This document shows, piece after piece, positions 1 to 12,000 of a DNA stretch of 64,000 bases (its first letter is position 1; each line of letters opens with the position of its first letter). Source of the stretch: Panorpa germanica. Its lineage: Eukaryota; Arthropoda; Insecta; Mecoptera; Panorpidae. The position numbers and the translations under genes are program-made. The notes beneath the pieces were generated by a model that was given only the letters and a program-made list of their open reading frames with translations, made no database searches and had not been told where the DNA came from. The stretch is taken from the NCBI GenBank assembly GCA_963678705.1, contig OY783219.1, positions 6,634,001-6,698,000 of the forward strand, read 5' to 3'.

Positions 1-26
1 AATCTAATTAAGCCGCAGATTAGAGT

Positions 27-46
27 GTGTGTGTGTGTGTGTGTAG
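27..46. repeat. (GT)n microsatellite
   Basis: A short GT dinucleotide run of about nine units near the window start. No function is inferred. Confidence 0.9.
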
Positions 47-1289
47 AGATGTAATTTTACCAAGCATTCAATAGATGTTAGTAGTTTTACAAACATCTAA
101 CATATATTTACAGAATCGTCGTGCCCGCATTAATCTACTCGTTTCGGTTTTTGGTAATTTGCTTTTTTACGGTATATACTATTAAAATACCGGATTAAAA
201 AAAATCTACGTCCTCAGTCGACGTAAACGTTCTTCTTTGTGTGCCATTATATTCAGATGTACATTCACTTCAAAAGATGACGTTGACACTAATAAAATAA
301 ATCGTTAATTGAATTTGAACGATCTCAATAAGGATATAGTCTAAGCACAACCAAAAGAATCTAAAAATTTGTGTCTAAATGCGGAAAATTGACTTAAAAG
401 CGGGGAAAAAAACTTTTATGACTAACTATTTCTAACTTATTGGGTATAGGCAAGATACTTATTCATTTTAAATATTATTAATGATAATTTTGTTGCAAAA
501 GAGAAAAAAATCTATAAAACCGCTTCTAACTTTTGAACTACTAGTTAAAAAAAAAAATGTTATTGATTATTAATTTTGCGTAATTTATTTAGCTTTCATT
601 TGCCGTAAAAATAATTAAAAAATGTTCAGCAGTTATTTAGATATCGCATTAATACGATCGTGATGTCACATGAACGCTGTCAGTGCACCAAATTTCAGAA
701 TTCTATCTCAAACTAACCTGTACTAACTTTAAAAGTTTTTATCTAAAAAGTAAATATTTTATTTTAAATAAATGTTAAATAAATGTAGTTACTTATGGTA
801 TTATCACGAATTGCATTAACCAATTATTTGAAACCGATACACAGATTTAGGTCAATGACCTTTTCAATTTGCATTACGTTGATAATTCAGATAAGGTACA
901 TGTTCATTATTTGCGGATATCGATACAATACATTATCCATTATTTTGATCGCAAGTATTGAAAGAATCAATTCCATTTTATCGGCATGCAAGTTATAACA
1001 AGATAAATCCATTTCCTTGTTGATGTTGCAAATATTATTGACCTGAAAGTATTGAAAGGTTGAGATAAACAAATAAATACTACTGGATGCTGGGAGAATC
1101 AAGAACTCTGTGAACCAGATGCTAGATATAAAGCGTTTTGAGCCCCTGCAAAATATCCCTAGCCGAAAATTTTCACACTTCATGGTCATTTCCTAATTAT
1201 TTACTGGTCTTTTTCAGTAATTTTTGGATATGTTTTAAAGTTAAGGCTGTTAATAAAAACTACAACACGGGCGACGTCAGCGCGCGCCG
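47..1289. other. Gene-free AT-rich stretch
   Basis: Only short open frames on both strands, none with a recognisable motif or splice context. I see no gene here. Confidence 0.6.
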
Positions 1290-1505
1290 CCATGTTGGAA
1301 AAATGGCGGCCAATAACGGTTTTTAGCAATATCTCCTTACTAGTGTGTCCTACGATAAAAGTAGTTATTATCAAACTTATAGAGGACTCAATTCCCTACA
1401 AGTTTTGCGTACAATATTTTTTTGTGTGCCTTACAGTTACGGAGCTACGTCACTCCAAAGTAGGGCATCTCAATGAAAATTTTAAAATATTTCAATTTTG
1501 AGCTC
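1290..1505 (+). repeat. Dispersed repeat, copy 1 of 2
   Basis: About 210 bp that recur at 24170-24378 in the same orientation. Shared landmarks are the run around AGAGGACTCAATTC and the run around CAATGAAAATTTTAAAATAT. No clear terminal inverted repeats or coding potential were seen; probably a fragment of an unclassified transposon. Confidence 0.75.
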
Positions 1506-1943
1506 AATTTTTGTTTGTTTATTTGTTATATATTATAAATTAACTATTAATATATCAACTGTTTTTAACAATAAATGTAGCCAAGTTATTGTGCTCAAGA
1601 TATACTAAGAACGTTTTTTTCAAATAGAATGTTGCACTTTTTCATGCAATTGAAGAAAAATTCTGCCCTTTAGAATATATCGTGCTTTATTGTAAAAAGT
1701 GTCGCCCTGTGTACATTGAATTAGTGACTTTTTTTTTCGCTTTTGACACTCAATTTTTATTACAAGTTATTATTAAATACCAACATACAAAAATTAACAT
1801 GATTTTTTATTACCAATTACCAACCTTAATAATAATGCATTTTTATATATGTATTTATTATTAAAGAGTATATATTTAAAGTGAATTTGTGCTCTATTCA
1901 TAACACAAAACTGGTGTAAAATACAGTGCCGAACTGGCTTAAG

Positions 1944-2135
1944 CATTTCAACAAGAGCGATCATTTTAAATCAACGGAAAAACGCAAAATTTCGGTGACA
2001 TTTGGCAGATATTGTGTTTCATTACTAACCTCAGAGTTTGTACTTTGGATTAAAACAAAAATATCACCACTTTTCACGGAAATAATGCGTTTTTCTATTG
2101 ATTTAAAATGACACTTCCTATTGAAAGACCCTATA
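1944..2135. mobile_element. MITE family C, simple copy
   Basis: A roughly 190-bp element with inverted ends: TTTCAACAAGAGCGATCATT on the left, and TATTGAAAGACCCTATA preceded by TAAAATGAC on the right. The interior is shared with the element at 30350-31162, but here each end has one copy of the terminal unit. This copy therefore shows the ancestral form of the expanded element. Confidence 0.75.
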
Positions 2136-2930
2136 GTCTATCTCTGGTATTAAAATCACTTAATTATAAAAAGATTTGTTTATTTTTTTAAGTTACTTCT
2201 TACCAAGTTACTGTTCATTTCACAATCAGTTATACACAATTCGTACATTCCCCTTATTATCTAAATTCATCCAATTAATCTCTTAACCAAACATTCTTCC
2301 AGTTCACGCCTTCCTTCCAGACAATCCCCCATCGTTTTTGCTGTCTCAAGAGGTAGATCATATCTCCTTAGTATCATTTGTCATTCAAGATGCAGCTCCA
2401 CCTTTGCTATGGCTTATACACATATTTGCATATCGCTCAACGACTGACTGACTGACTGTCAACGATTTATCAGCATTCCCAGAATGCTCTTGTCGTTGTC
2501 AGCGGATTAGGCACTGTCTCAATGCTTTTCAACTTACTGCGGTCTCTTTATCCTCAGTTCTTGACTTTCCAAGTCATAGTTAAGGGTATGCAGCATTCAA
2601 AGATGCTGTATTCTATTGAAATAGCATCTATACAATATGCTATTATTAAGTTGCTATCAAAACCTCAAATATCTAATTATTTTTATTTAATTCGCAATAT
2701 TATAGAAGTTATTAACGATTGAAATAGTTATTTTTTCCATTAATAATTAAAGCAGTTCGCACCGTTATTGTTTCCGCACCTTCTTCCCCACTACCATTTG
2801 CCAACCTTTACAATCACTGTTAAAGAAGACAAGTGAAAAAGTGATAACAGCTTTAAACGTCAAATTTATAGCAGCTGTTGCGATATAAAAATAAAAATAA
2901 AATATTAATAATAATAAAAATAAAGTATTC
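2136..2930. other. Gene-free stretch
   Basis: Contains a short (GACT)n run near 2441-2457 and no recognisable coding exon or transposon end. Confidence 0.55.
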
Positions 2931-3105
2931 AACTTTTAAAGATGTATTTGGACGTAGAATTTTCCGCTGATTCTAAATCTGACAACCATTTTGAAATCGG
3001 TCCATAATTTGACCAACCAAATGCCGATAACTCGAGAACCGGCAGTCCAAATAATAAAATAAAAGCGAATTTCAATCAGCGTTGAATTTTACTATAGGAC
3101 CAGTT
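2931..3105 (+). repeat. Dispersed repeat family J, copy 1 of 3
   Basis: Starts CAACTTTTAAAGATGTATTT and ends at GCGTTGAATTTTACTATAGG. It is repeated at 3200-3385 and 5765-5960. Internal phrases such as TTTTGAAATCGGTC and CGATAACTCGA are typical of decayed insect transposon sequence, but I cannot assign a superfamily. Confidence 0.75.
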
Positions 3106-3199
3106 TAAATTTTTCAAATCGGAGACCATCAATTTTTTTTAAAATTACGTAAGGGTAACAACTTGTAAAATTTTTTACAAAAAATTTTTATTTATTTTT

Positions 3200-3385
3200 T
3201 TAACTTTAAAGGATGTATTTGGACGTAGAATTTCCCGCTGATTCCTAATCTGGCAACCATTTGGAAATCGGTTCATAATTTCACCTATGAAATACCGATA
3301 ACTCGAAAACCAGCAGTCTAATAAAAAAATTAATTGTAAATTTGGAATCAGCGTTGAATTTTACTATAGGATTTTCAAATAACAT
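3200..3385 (+). repeat. Dispersed repeat family J, copy 2 of 3
   Basis: A second copy about 95 bp downstream of the first in direct orientation, with the same beginning and end. The pair may be a local tandem duplication. Confidence 0.75.
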
Positions 3386-3997
3386 TACTTATTATATTAG
3401 AACGAGTTCATGACATGAGTTTTTAGATATTCAATAACAATTTGTCGTTTCGTTTTGATGTTGCGTTTTTTCCGGAATTTAGCAATAGTCGAGTGATGAA
3501 TTCCCTTAACAGTTCTACGACATCCTCGAATCTTCTTCCTATAAAGTTAAACGGTGAAGAAATCACGATCAATAAAGGAGAAGCTATAAATAATAATGTA
3601 AACATGGTATAAGTGGTATTATGGATTCACAACTTGACTGCACGTTATGGGAAATGGTGGAGAACGTGGAGGACGTACTGGAGCCTGGCACTCCGCTGTT
3701 AAACGACTGTGAACCTGGAGATTTAGAGATTATTGTTTGCTTGACGATGCGGTTGTATGCATGATGCTAGCACTAGAGCCTGGTGCCTGGTGCCTGGTGC
3801 AGTGAAGTGCTCCAGCTTTCAGGCGAACTCTCTGAACTGCATTGAACTGTTACATAATAGAATATGCTAAACCGTTGGCATCCTGTATCACACAGAATAT
3901 AGTCAACACAATTTGGGTAGTGAACAAATTATTGCTTCTTGTATATACATAAGAAAATACCTCCAGTTTTATTTGGAATTGTAAATTTTAAACAACC
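3386..3997. other. No supported gene; weak exon-like frame
   Basis: A minus-strand frame (3423-3605) begins with a hydrophobic MFTLLFIASPLLIV stretch and contains a good splice-acceptor sequence before 3562, but no partner exon or family is recognised. A triplicated CCTGGTG heptamer sits near 3779-3800. Confidence 0.4.
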
Positions 3998-4105
3998 CTG
4001 CGTGGTGACCGGGGTACCCCAATGGTGACCAAATGGTAAACAAGGGGTAAGAATAGTTCCAATGTAGCCCAATGCATGTCGTAAGAGGCGACTAAAATGG
4101 GGTTA
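3998..4105 (+). repeat. LINE/SINE-like 3' fragment (RTE-like?)
   Basis: Carries the phrases GTGGTGACCGGGG and TGCATGTCGTAAGAGGCGAC, which recur at 13552-13615. This conserved block resembles widespread arthropod non-LTR/SINE sequences; assignment to RTE is a guess from memory. Confidence 0.5.
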
Positions 4106-4189
4106 AGTTGGCTTAATGCCGAAATTAACAGCATAATCAAATCAGCTCTTTGGACTAAAAAAACAATTAGGGTCCAAATTTATCAGCCG

Positions 4190-4303
4190 AAAATCGGTCC
4201 GTTCGCTCACTGTATGTATGGCAAGATCGTGGTGCAGTCTTTCATTTGTAATATACCATGGTGCATCTACAATCATGCGTAATGTCTTAGATTGGAATCT
4301 TTG
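4190..4303 (-). pseudogene. Jockey-clade LINE reverse transcriptase C-terminal fragment
   Basis: The minus-strand translation contains MIVDAPWYITNERLHHDL followed by AIHTV. This matches the APWY-N--LH-DL pattern near the C terminus of Jockey-type ORF2 proteins; the clearer copy at 21461-21965 has the same block. It is only about 35 codons long, is not an intact ORF and is a dead 5'-truncated remnant. Confidence 0.65.
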
Positions 4304-4349
4304 TAAGTATACATTTAAAAGTTATTTTAATTTAGATAAATTTGATTTA

Positions 4350-4703
4350 TTAAGTTATGAATTCGAGCACTTTTTGAATTTCTTTTGGATTGTCTGAAAG
4401 CATGTTGTTTAGTTCACCACTGATGCTGTGTTTTGTTCTTTGCGTTTGATATTGTGGGCAGGTTATTAGTAGATGATGGACTGTTATTTGCGTCTGACAG
4501 TTGCTGTACTGCGGAGCTGTTGTTTTACTCATTAAGTGTTGATGCGTCAACCTCGTATGTCCTGTTTGTAATCTGAAGAAGGCTTTTTCGAATTGTCTGT
4601 TGCTCTGATAAGAAGTTTTCCTGATAAGTTTCCTGATATCAGAGACTGAATTTTGTTCCATAACAGCCAACTTGGCGGCTCTACAGATTCTACTTTTAAT
4701 CAC
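4350..4703 (-). pseudogene. Non-LTR retrotransposon ORF2 C-terminal fragment
   Basis: The 117-residue minus-strand frame contains FFRLQTGHTRLTHQHLMSK, then a Cys/His stretch (C-x2-Q, then HHLLITCPQY). This is the hallmark of the region after the RNase H domain in I/Jockey-like LINE ORF2 proteins. The catalytic reverse transcriptase and most of RNase H are absent, so this is a 5'-truncated insertion. The frame lies about 50 bp from another LINE fragment on the same strand (4190-4303), but the two belong to different C-terminal types and are probably separate insertions. Confidence 0.75.
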
Positions 4704-5764
4704 CTGTAAATATTGTCATTTCGTTCTTTAATTACAGATTCACTTTTATCATATCCTCTTACCTACGCCGAGGTGGTAAATGGCAAAATCCTGTATAGAT
4801 TAGAACGGAAACATTATGCCAAATTGCAATTAATATTAAAGAATGAAATGAATAAAAAATTCTCTCCTTTGTGGACCTAAACCCAAATGGTAAAGAATTC
4901 ATATGATTTTTATCACTTAATTTTTTACTCTTTTTTTACATACACTTTACTGTCTGAGTGAATACGTAATATCTATAAAAGATGTCGATGTATTAAGTTA
5001 CATCGGTTTGTACAACTTCTTCTAACGTAATCTAACATGATTTGAATAGAATTGCATACAAATCTAACGTGTAAATCAACTGAACAATATTTGACTAGGA
5101 TATACATGTATTTTATGTTATATTTGGTTATTTTATGATTTCCGCTAAGGTCTCTTAAGTTATTCCCATTCTGAGTAAACGTGTTCATAAATAAGGCCAG
5201 GCCAAAAGACCAACAGTTCAGAAATAATGTAAACACGGTAACACTACGCTAAACACTGGACTGGAGTGAAGTGGGGCGCTGGGGGGCAGAGAGAGAAGAT
5301 AGTTTAAAACAATTGGATGGTTTTATAGGAAATACGTGAAGTAGAAGATGATTTGTATAAAAAACGCAAGACTGGCTTAGTTTGCACTGTACGTGGCTCT
5401 CATAATGCCATGAGAAATTGTTAAACCGAATACATATTGCAAAATCACAGGAAATTAGAGTAGCAACCTGATTTAGGAGGTTATTGTTTTAAACTTAACG
5501 AAGTCTTAAAATATACAGTGGCGGATTTAGTCTTGTTTTTAATATTGAGCAGCTATGTGCGTTGTGAAGAGCGCACGGAGAATATTTCTTCGAGCGAAAA
5601 TAAGTTTTAATTATTTCGACATAGAGATTAAGTTGATTCTTTGCAACTTCCTAAGTATAAATTCAGTATGTAATTCGGGAATTATATGATATGCTCTTGG
5701 TCGGAACTATTAGAACTAAAGGTATTTTAGGTAATAATTTTTACCAAAAAGAATAATTTTATTT
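4704..5764. other. Gene-free stretch
   Basis: Only short frames without motifs. No transposon ends recognised. Confidence 0.5.
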
Positions 5765-5960
5765 TTTCAACTTTTAAAGATGTATTTCGACGTAGAATTT
5801 CCTGCTGATTCCAAATCTGAGAACCATTTTGAAATCGGTCTACAACTTGACCTATGAAATGCCGATAACTCGAAAACGGTAAGTCCAATAAAAAAATTAA
5901 TTGCAAATTTAGAATTGGCGTTGAATTTTACTATAAGATTTTTAAATAACATTAGTCATT
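5765..5960 (+). repeat. Dispersed repeat family J, copy 3 of 3
   Basis: Third copy of the repeat at 2931-3105, with the same beginning, the CGATAACTCGAAAAC block and the TTGAATTTTACTATAAG end. Confidence 0.75.
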
Positions 5961-6539
5961 ATATTCGAACTTCCTAAGTATAAAGTCAGTATGTATTTGG
6001 GGATTATATGATATTTTGTGATTCGTTTTTCTTTTTCAAGTTATAAGTATTTGGTAGTGCACTTAAGGTACAGCCGCACTTGGTTGCAGCTATTAGAACT
6101 AAAGGTATAATTTTAGGTATATCTTTATATATTAAAATTCAAGCAAAAGTTTTAAAAGTAGTCGGCCGTTTGACTTGAAATTTTGACACAACATTGCATT
6201 TGAATACGCGCGCCTTTTTTCAAATTCGTTTCTTTCCAGTTGATCGTCCACTGTGTGTGTGTGTCTTTTATTTACTTTCTCATTCATTTCTTATTAGACT
6301 GAGTCTTGTTTTAGCTTATTTTTTACATAACACTTTTTTAGGTTAATATAACGTGAGATTATAAAACAAATTATCTTTTCTATAAGAACCGTTGCTCATT
6401 GGAAACATGACTCTTAAAACAATGTTGTCTTTCTCATAGACAGATAAAGACAACAATATATGAATACATTGAACAAAGAGAGACAACAGAATATAACAGA
6501 TTATGCAATTAAGTTATTATTTATTTTTGCTTATAACTT

Positions 6540-6720
6540 CTTTATTATAAAAGTAACAACAAAAAGTTATTAACAAAAGTTGTAGGTAATATTGTTATCT
6601 ACAAAAAAGTATATAACAGAATTTTTGTGGAAGTTATAGTTTTAAAAATAAACAAGAAAAACTGATTGCATCCTTATTTTCAAGCTGAAAAGGATTCTCA
6701 TCTTTTTAACATGATGAAAA
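6540..6720 (-). repeat. Dispersed repeat family H, copy 1
   Basis: In inverted orientation relative to copies near 18905-19100, 21150-21330 and 54145-54340. The shared phrase is GTAGATAACAATATTA with surrounding imperfect similarity. Degenerate and unclassified. Confidence 0.5.
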
Positions 6721-7399
6721 AAGAGAAACAGTTATTCCTGACTAGTTAAAAAATACATTTCTTTACAAAATAGATGTTCGTGTTTAAAATGGTAAAATTA
6801 CATGTGCTCGTATATAAAACATAAAATTATGCAGCATGACTAAATTAAGAATTCATTTGTAATCAAATCGACTATCGTACACGTCTCTCTGTGACGGGGC
6901 GAAGCGCTACTTTTGATTATAACCTTATGTATTAGATATGATACTTAATATTAAGTTATATTCTATTATTATCTTTAATTTCATTGTTTCTTTAAAATAC
7001 ACTTGCCCCACTTTCAAAATAAACACTTCTATTAAATAAGCAAATATTTTACACAAATATTGACAATGTGTTTTTTTATAAAGAACAAAGATTCTCTAAT
7101 TGCTTCCTAATTACCCGAGCCTGTCCGTAAGCCAGTCATTAACCAGGGATGGCATTCAGAGCGTGACGACGTTCAATGTTCAACGTTCGAGGAATATTAT
7201 GCGGCGCTAATAATTGGCGTAAGAAACCACAAACACAACGATCAGAAAAGAAAAACACACAAACTTAATGGCGAAAGATTTCTTAAATATTTTAAATCAG
7301 AAGTGGGAAAAATAAGGTCCATAGACTTTTGGTATTATAAAATGAAATGTTACACTTTAATACGCTTATAGTAAGGTAACAAATATACCCACAAGACAT
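6721..7399. other. Gene-free stretch
   Basis: No coding exon or transposon recognised up to the target duplication of the hAT-like element. Confidence 0.5.
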
Positions 7400-7407
7400 A
7401 GTAGAGT

Positions 7408-8277
7408 CAGAGGCGGCCTTTGGGGGTGGAAAGCAGGGCAACCGCCCTGGACCTCACTTTTGTAGGAGCCTCGCATTCTCGCGCAACAACCCAAGTACAA
7501 AACTTCATTACTATATATCAATTTGAATCTCGCGCCTCGCTCTTTAGAAATCCCACTAGAATCACTACGTATATCTTTTAAGGCATTCATGTACCTTAGT
7601 TTATCATCATTAATATTTGTCATCTTTGTGCTTGTATACTTTTATAAAACTTCCAATATAAAATTTTATTTCTCGTCAATTATCATCAAAAATACTACAT
7701 AAAATAATGGCTAAGGCCGTTCCGGCCGGAGAAAGAAGTAGCGAGGAAACAGTTAAACTTCAGTCCAGAAAAATAGAGGATTTGCGGAAAGGAGATAAGG
7801 ACAAGAGGTAGATGACGGAGATAGAGACAATAATAACATAGTAAAGGTAGAGAGCCAAGAAGAAATAGTAAAGTAAGAGAGTCAAGAGGAAATAGTAAAG
7901 ATAGAGCGTCTATGCCTGTAATAGACATAAGTGGAGAAGTGAAAACGAAGAGAGAAGGTAGGAAGGATAGTGAAAAGATAATAGAGGGTTTGTCGAGAGG
8001 AGACAAGGAAGGCAAGAGGTGATAGATGAAGATACAGGCAATAAGGAAGGAGAAGCAGGAAACGGTGTCAATAAAGGAGGAGTAGGGGACATGAAGAGAG
8101 AGGATCAAGAAAAGAAGAAACAGAAAGTACTATTCGAAGTAGTAATAGTCTTGAATAGTTTAAGTTTAGTTTTTAACTTTGAATTTACATGAAATGCATT
8201 AAGAAATATAATAATGTAGATTGTAAAGCCGAAAGGCACACAATTAATATAATATAATAATAATAAGGCCGTCCCTG
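7408..8277. mobile_element. hAT-like non-autonomous DNA transposon with perfect TSD
   Basis: 870 bp bounded by inverted ends CAGAGGCGGCCTT and AAGGCCGTCCCTG (11 of 13 positions complementary). It is flanked on both sides by the identical 8-bp direct repeat AGTAGAGT (7400-7407 and 8278-8285). An 8-bp duplication and CAG...CTG ends are the hAT signature. No transposase ORF is present. The interior from about 7730 to 8125 is strikingly purine-rich on the plus strand; the open minus-strand frames across it are composition artefacts. Confidence 0.9.
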
Positions 8278-8285
8278 AGTAGAGT

Positions 8286-9839
8286 TATGTATATTTTACA
8301 TAAACAATTGTTCTTTATTTATTTTCTGTGGGCCTTTCAGCTTTCATTTCATTCTAAATTGTTTTGTACTCATGCTCCTTTCCTTTCCCCTTCGCGTTTT
8401 CTCTAATTGCCGACCACTGCTTAAATTACGAGTACAATAGAAGGAAACCCATTATGAATATTTAATTGCCTTCTATTAACTGCAATTAACTTCTTTCAGC
8501 TATAAATTAATTAAATGCAACATCGATTATGATTCATAAGCAGAGGAATTATATAATTCCAACTGAATTCAGACCAACCAGTGATTTCTCATTTTAGAAA
8601 CATTATTATATTTATTTTTTGTAATGTGCCATTCAATTTTAATAATCACCCTTATTATAAGCGAACTAGATGTTAACTCTTTAAGTTTTCTTAAGCCTAG
8701 GTAGAAAATTGTCTTGCAGTGCGGTTAGTACTAGCTTATAACAAGCTAATTTTTTACCTCAGTATGGAAGATTCAACATGCTAGCGTGCTACAAGCTACT
8801 TTCAAGATTAATTTCTTACTCTTCATAGAAATTGTAATGCAGAATGCAAGATTAAACTGGCTCTAAATTAAAATCTTATAGAGTCTTTATTTTCTATCAA
8901 CAAGATTAAAGAAATACAAAATTTAAATAGCTAAATTAAACCCTCGTAAGAGCTATTGTCAACCACTGCTCTACGCGATTATTCTTTCTCTATGGGAGAC
9001 TGTCAACAACAGAAAGATGCTGGAGTATTATTTATAACTGCATGATAAAAAGAATCCGCATATTTCAGCTTTTCTTATGCATATAAAAACGTAAAGGTAA
9101 ATAAACGACTTTCCAAGAAATTTACTATCTTCAGTGTACGGTACAGCTATATAAATTGAAGCTTTTTAACCTAAGCTACGTATTTTTGTTGACTGTATAC
9201 TTTCAATATAGTCATTTATACGCTGATGTCTTAGGAAAACTAGTACTTCATTTAAGGGCGACCAATTCAAAGCGTAACTAACATGTCGAGTGATTTTATT
9301 GAGTAAAATAATTGAAAAACATGGCTCAGTATTTCTTAGTTTGTATTTGCATTTTTCATCGAAAATAAATGAAAATAGTCAAATATTAAAGTGTAAGGTT
9401 AAATCTATGCGTCTACAAGTTCAAATTTTTGATATTCGAATCTTAAGGGTATGTACAAAGCATCCTAAATATTGCAAAAATTCGTACCTTTTTAGTAATT
9501 AATTCATATATTTTTCATATATTTCATTTATCTTTAACTAATACTTAAATGTTATTAAAAAAAAACATTTCTTAAAGGGAAAATATATTTATTTTAAATC
9601 CGGAATAGGAAGACACGATTTTTATTGAATCACTCCTTTTTAAGTTTAGTTAAATTGCACAGTGCAACTTTGCCACAAGCTAATTACAAGTTAATTCATT
9701 CCATTTTTCATATAGAAATTATCTTGTAACATAAGTTATACACTTGCTAGCATACTGCAAGCTAATTCAGCTGTTTCGTTGTCTATATTTTATAATTTTT
9801 TCAGATTTTTAACATTTAATTTTAACGGTTGGTTGAAAA
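8286..9839. other. Gene-free stretch with degenerate repeat family I
   Basis: Sequence around 8690-8870 and 9640-9790 shares the phrase GCTAGC-T-CT-CAAGCTA with 12180-12360, indicating an old dispersed repeat. Nothing else is recognised. Confidence 0.45.
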
Positions 9840-10411
9840 TGGGCTTGTGTCCTATGTCTTAATTTCTATAAAAGTGTACTATATATTGATAAAGTGGGTT
9901 ACTAGAACCTCAAATGTTCAATTATTTTTTAATAACTCCTTATATGTTAAGAGATATTAATAATTAAAAAAGTCATTTTGTTTCTTTAATTATTAAAGGG
10001 ATTCAACGTTGTACACATTTCACATTCCATATTTACAGATCATAAATCTCTGCTATATGTATTTATATATCAAAATATCAAATATTATTTACAGCTGTTT
10101 CAAGGAACAATAAAATTTCAATATTATGTCTGCCTTAGCAGGGTTAAATAAAATAAAAACTTATTATTCTTTGATTTGACTTGATTATTTCGACTACCAA
10201 CAGCTACAGAACATTACCATAAATGCATTTCACGCCATACAAATATGGTCGACCATGTCTAACGCTAAAACTACAATTCAAACTTTTAATTGTTATATCT
10301 CCGTCAATATTTAGATATTTAATAAAGTAGACACGCCAATACACATTTATTAACATCAATTTCAATCAACAATTGAAAGATCGACCACTAAAAAATGAGG
10401 ACACAAGCCTA
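9840..10411 (+). mobile_element. MITE family A, copy 1
   Basis: Inverted ends TGGGCTTGTGTCC and GGACACAAGCCTA. The interior matches six other copies in this window, and this copy lacks about 65 bp of the centre. No target-site duplication is visible. It lies within 150 bp of the orphan signal-peptide exon, on that exon's downstream (intron) side. Confidence 0.85.
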
Positions 10412-10560
10412 TTTAAAAAGAAATTTAAATTTTGTGGAGAAACGTTTCTTAAAACTGCAGATAAATTTTGTAATATGAAGTGCGCCCCACGCTTTTATTA
10501 TTATTATTTATTTTCGTCTACTAAAAAGGTTAAAATTACCACATACATAATATAACTTAC

Positions 10561-10615
10561 CGTTGATAAAGCTTATCACAAGAAAGCACGCCAAAACAGC
10601 ACCAAATTTGAACAT
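10561..10615 (-). CDS. Orphan first coding exon encoding a signal peptide
   Basis: On the minus strand an ATG opens MFKFGAVLACFLVISFIN: a basic residue near the start, then a hydrophobic core, as in secretory signal peptides. One extra base (g) is followed directly by a consensus splice donor, GTAAGT (10560 downward). The 18 codons plus one nucleotide would make a phase-1 junction, common for signal-peptide exons of small secreted insect proteins. The upstream side (10780-10990) is less AT-rich and could hold the promoter. I could not find the continuing exon with confidence in 1-10550. The acceptor before 3562 (minus) is phase-compatible but unconvincing. The exon may belong to a gene lost to transposon insertion, or its other exons may lie beyond the window edge. 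The product is unknown. Confidence 0.45.
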
Positions 10616-11737
10616 TGTTAAAAATTTATAAATACAATTTATAAAATCACTATAACATCACATTCATTAACAACAATTTACGACAATTAACACAAATAAA
10701 AGCCTTTAATGAAATAAATTAAATGAATTCAATAAAAAAATTAAATGAATTAATTGATGAGAATCTCTTCGCTCCCCAAATTTGATCTTTGTTCGCCAGA
10801 TACAAAGAAATGAATCAGCAACAGTCGCAGGAGTCGCAGAGGACGATGAATTGATCGCGACGAAGTTTTAGATATAAAGCGTCTGTCCGTCCGTCAATTT
10901 CTATGTTTTTGACGCTTTTAACGAATGCCCGTTACTGTTCCATGCATTGCCAAGGCCGTGCGGTATATACAGAACCTCCCAGACCCTACAGGGACGGGTG
11001 GTGTGGAGGGGGAGGCATCTACATTCAGTTAGAGTGGGGGGTGTTAAAGATGGAGGGGATAATATGATACTGGGATACTTGCTTTGGGAAATATGAACGA
11101 CTATGGAAATTATATTTAATTAATTGTATATAAGTTACTTTGTAGATATTTAGAGATTTACTGGTGTTACCCCTACGATTAACGTCATCCTCTTCCCCCT
11201 CCCCCCTTTCTCTTCCGAATTAATTTTTTTTGCCTTTATTATATAGCAGATTGTATCCGATAAATCGAACCCTATTCTAATATTACTCGCTTAAAATTAA
11301 ACATAAACGTGTTAAACAATTTTTACCTAAAGTATGGTATACATCCGTGCGACATCCAACATTTGTCGTAAGAAGTTGTACAACACGTCCACACTAGTGC
11401 GACATGCAACTTAATACGTCGAACACCTTCATATTTCGAACGAATTCCTTCAACCTGCTTTAGAAAAAAAAAAATTTACACAAAAAAGTAATGTTTGATG
11501 TTCCGACTTCTTATTGATACATTTCATAGAAATACTACCTAGAATTTTTAAAAATAGCATAAATAAGGATTTTATTAGTGTCGCATGTTTATGTCGCACT
11601 ATTCTGTACGAGGTGTAACGTTATGTTTTATTATTTACCGAAGTTTAACATATTTTTTTTTATATTTATTTACTTATTTGCCTTGACTTTCTTTCGTCAT
11701 AGCCACCATCAAACATTTTTTATACATCTTTTATAAT
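10616..11737. other. Possible promoter side of the orphan exon; otherwise gene-free
   Basis: 10780-11060 is more GC-rich than its surroundings and includes a TATAAA on the plus strand at 10871-10877. 11160-11215 has an ACGTCATCC plus C-rich block resembling common insect repeat ends. 11340-11420 carries repeated GTGCGACAT phrases of a decayed repeat. No gene is supported. Confidence 0.35.
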
Positions 11738-12000
11738 TTATAATTCAATTTTACAAATTTCTAAATATTTCAATAATTCACTAATTAATTTTGAATCACT
11801 TAACAAAAATTTAGTATTAACAGGAAAAGTTTTAATCACATCTAATATTTCACTATTCAATTTTGATCTTTCTAAACTATAATTTATGCATTCAAATATA
11901 ATATGATCCAAAGTTCCTTCTTCACCACATTGACATCTGAAGTTTAACATAATTCTGTTACATTGAAAATCGGTAAATGCAAGAACATCTTTTATAAATA
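11738..12000 (-). pseudogene. LINE ORF2 C-terminal fragment (CxCG--xxDHIIFEC type)
   Basis: The minus strand reads DVLAFTDFQCNRIM, then FRCQCGEEGTLDHIIFECI and about 45 more residues ending ICKIEL before a stop. C-x-CG...DHI-FEC is the Cys/His motif found downstream of the reverse transcriptase in many non-LTR elements. The polymerase itself is missing. The last about 100 bp recur at 18042-18150, showing that both are 5'-truncated insertions of one LINE family sharing the 3' end. Confidence 0.7.

Noticed and set aside
3423-3605. Possible second exon of the orphan signal-peptide gene
   Set aside because: It has a good acceptor and is phase-compatible, but it is 7 kb away, the product is not recognisable, and two frames are open after the acceptor. 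It cannot be linked without transcript data.
7695-8108. 137-codon minus-strand frame rich in Ser, Leu and Phe
   Set aside because: It is the complement of a purine-rich tract inside a hAT element; composition alone keeps it open in several frames.
9840-10411. Helitron assignment for MITE family A because of A/T insertion flanks and lack of duplication
   Set aside because: Helitrons lack terminal inverted repeats and need a 3' hairpin followed by CTRR. These elements have clear inverted ends, so I left them unclassified.
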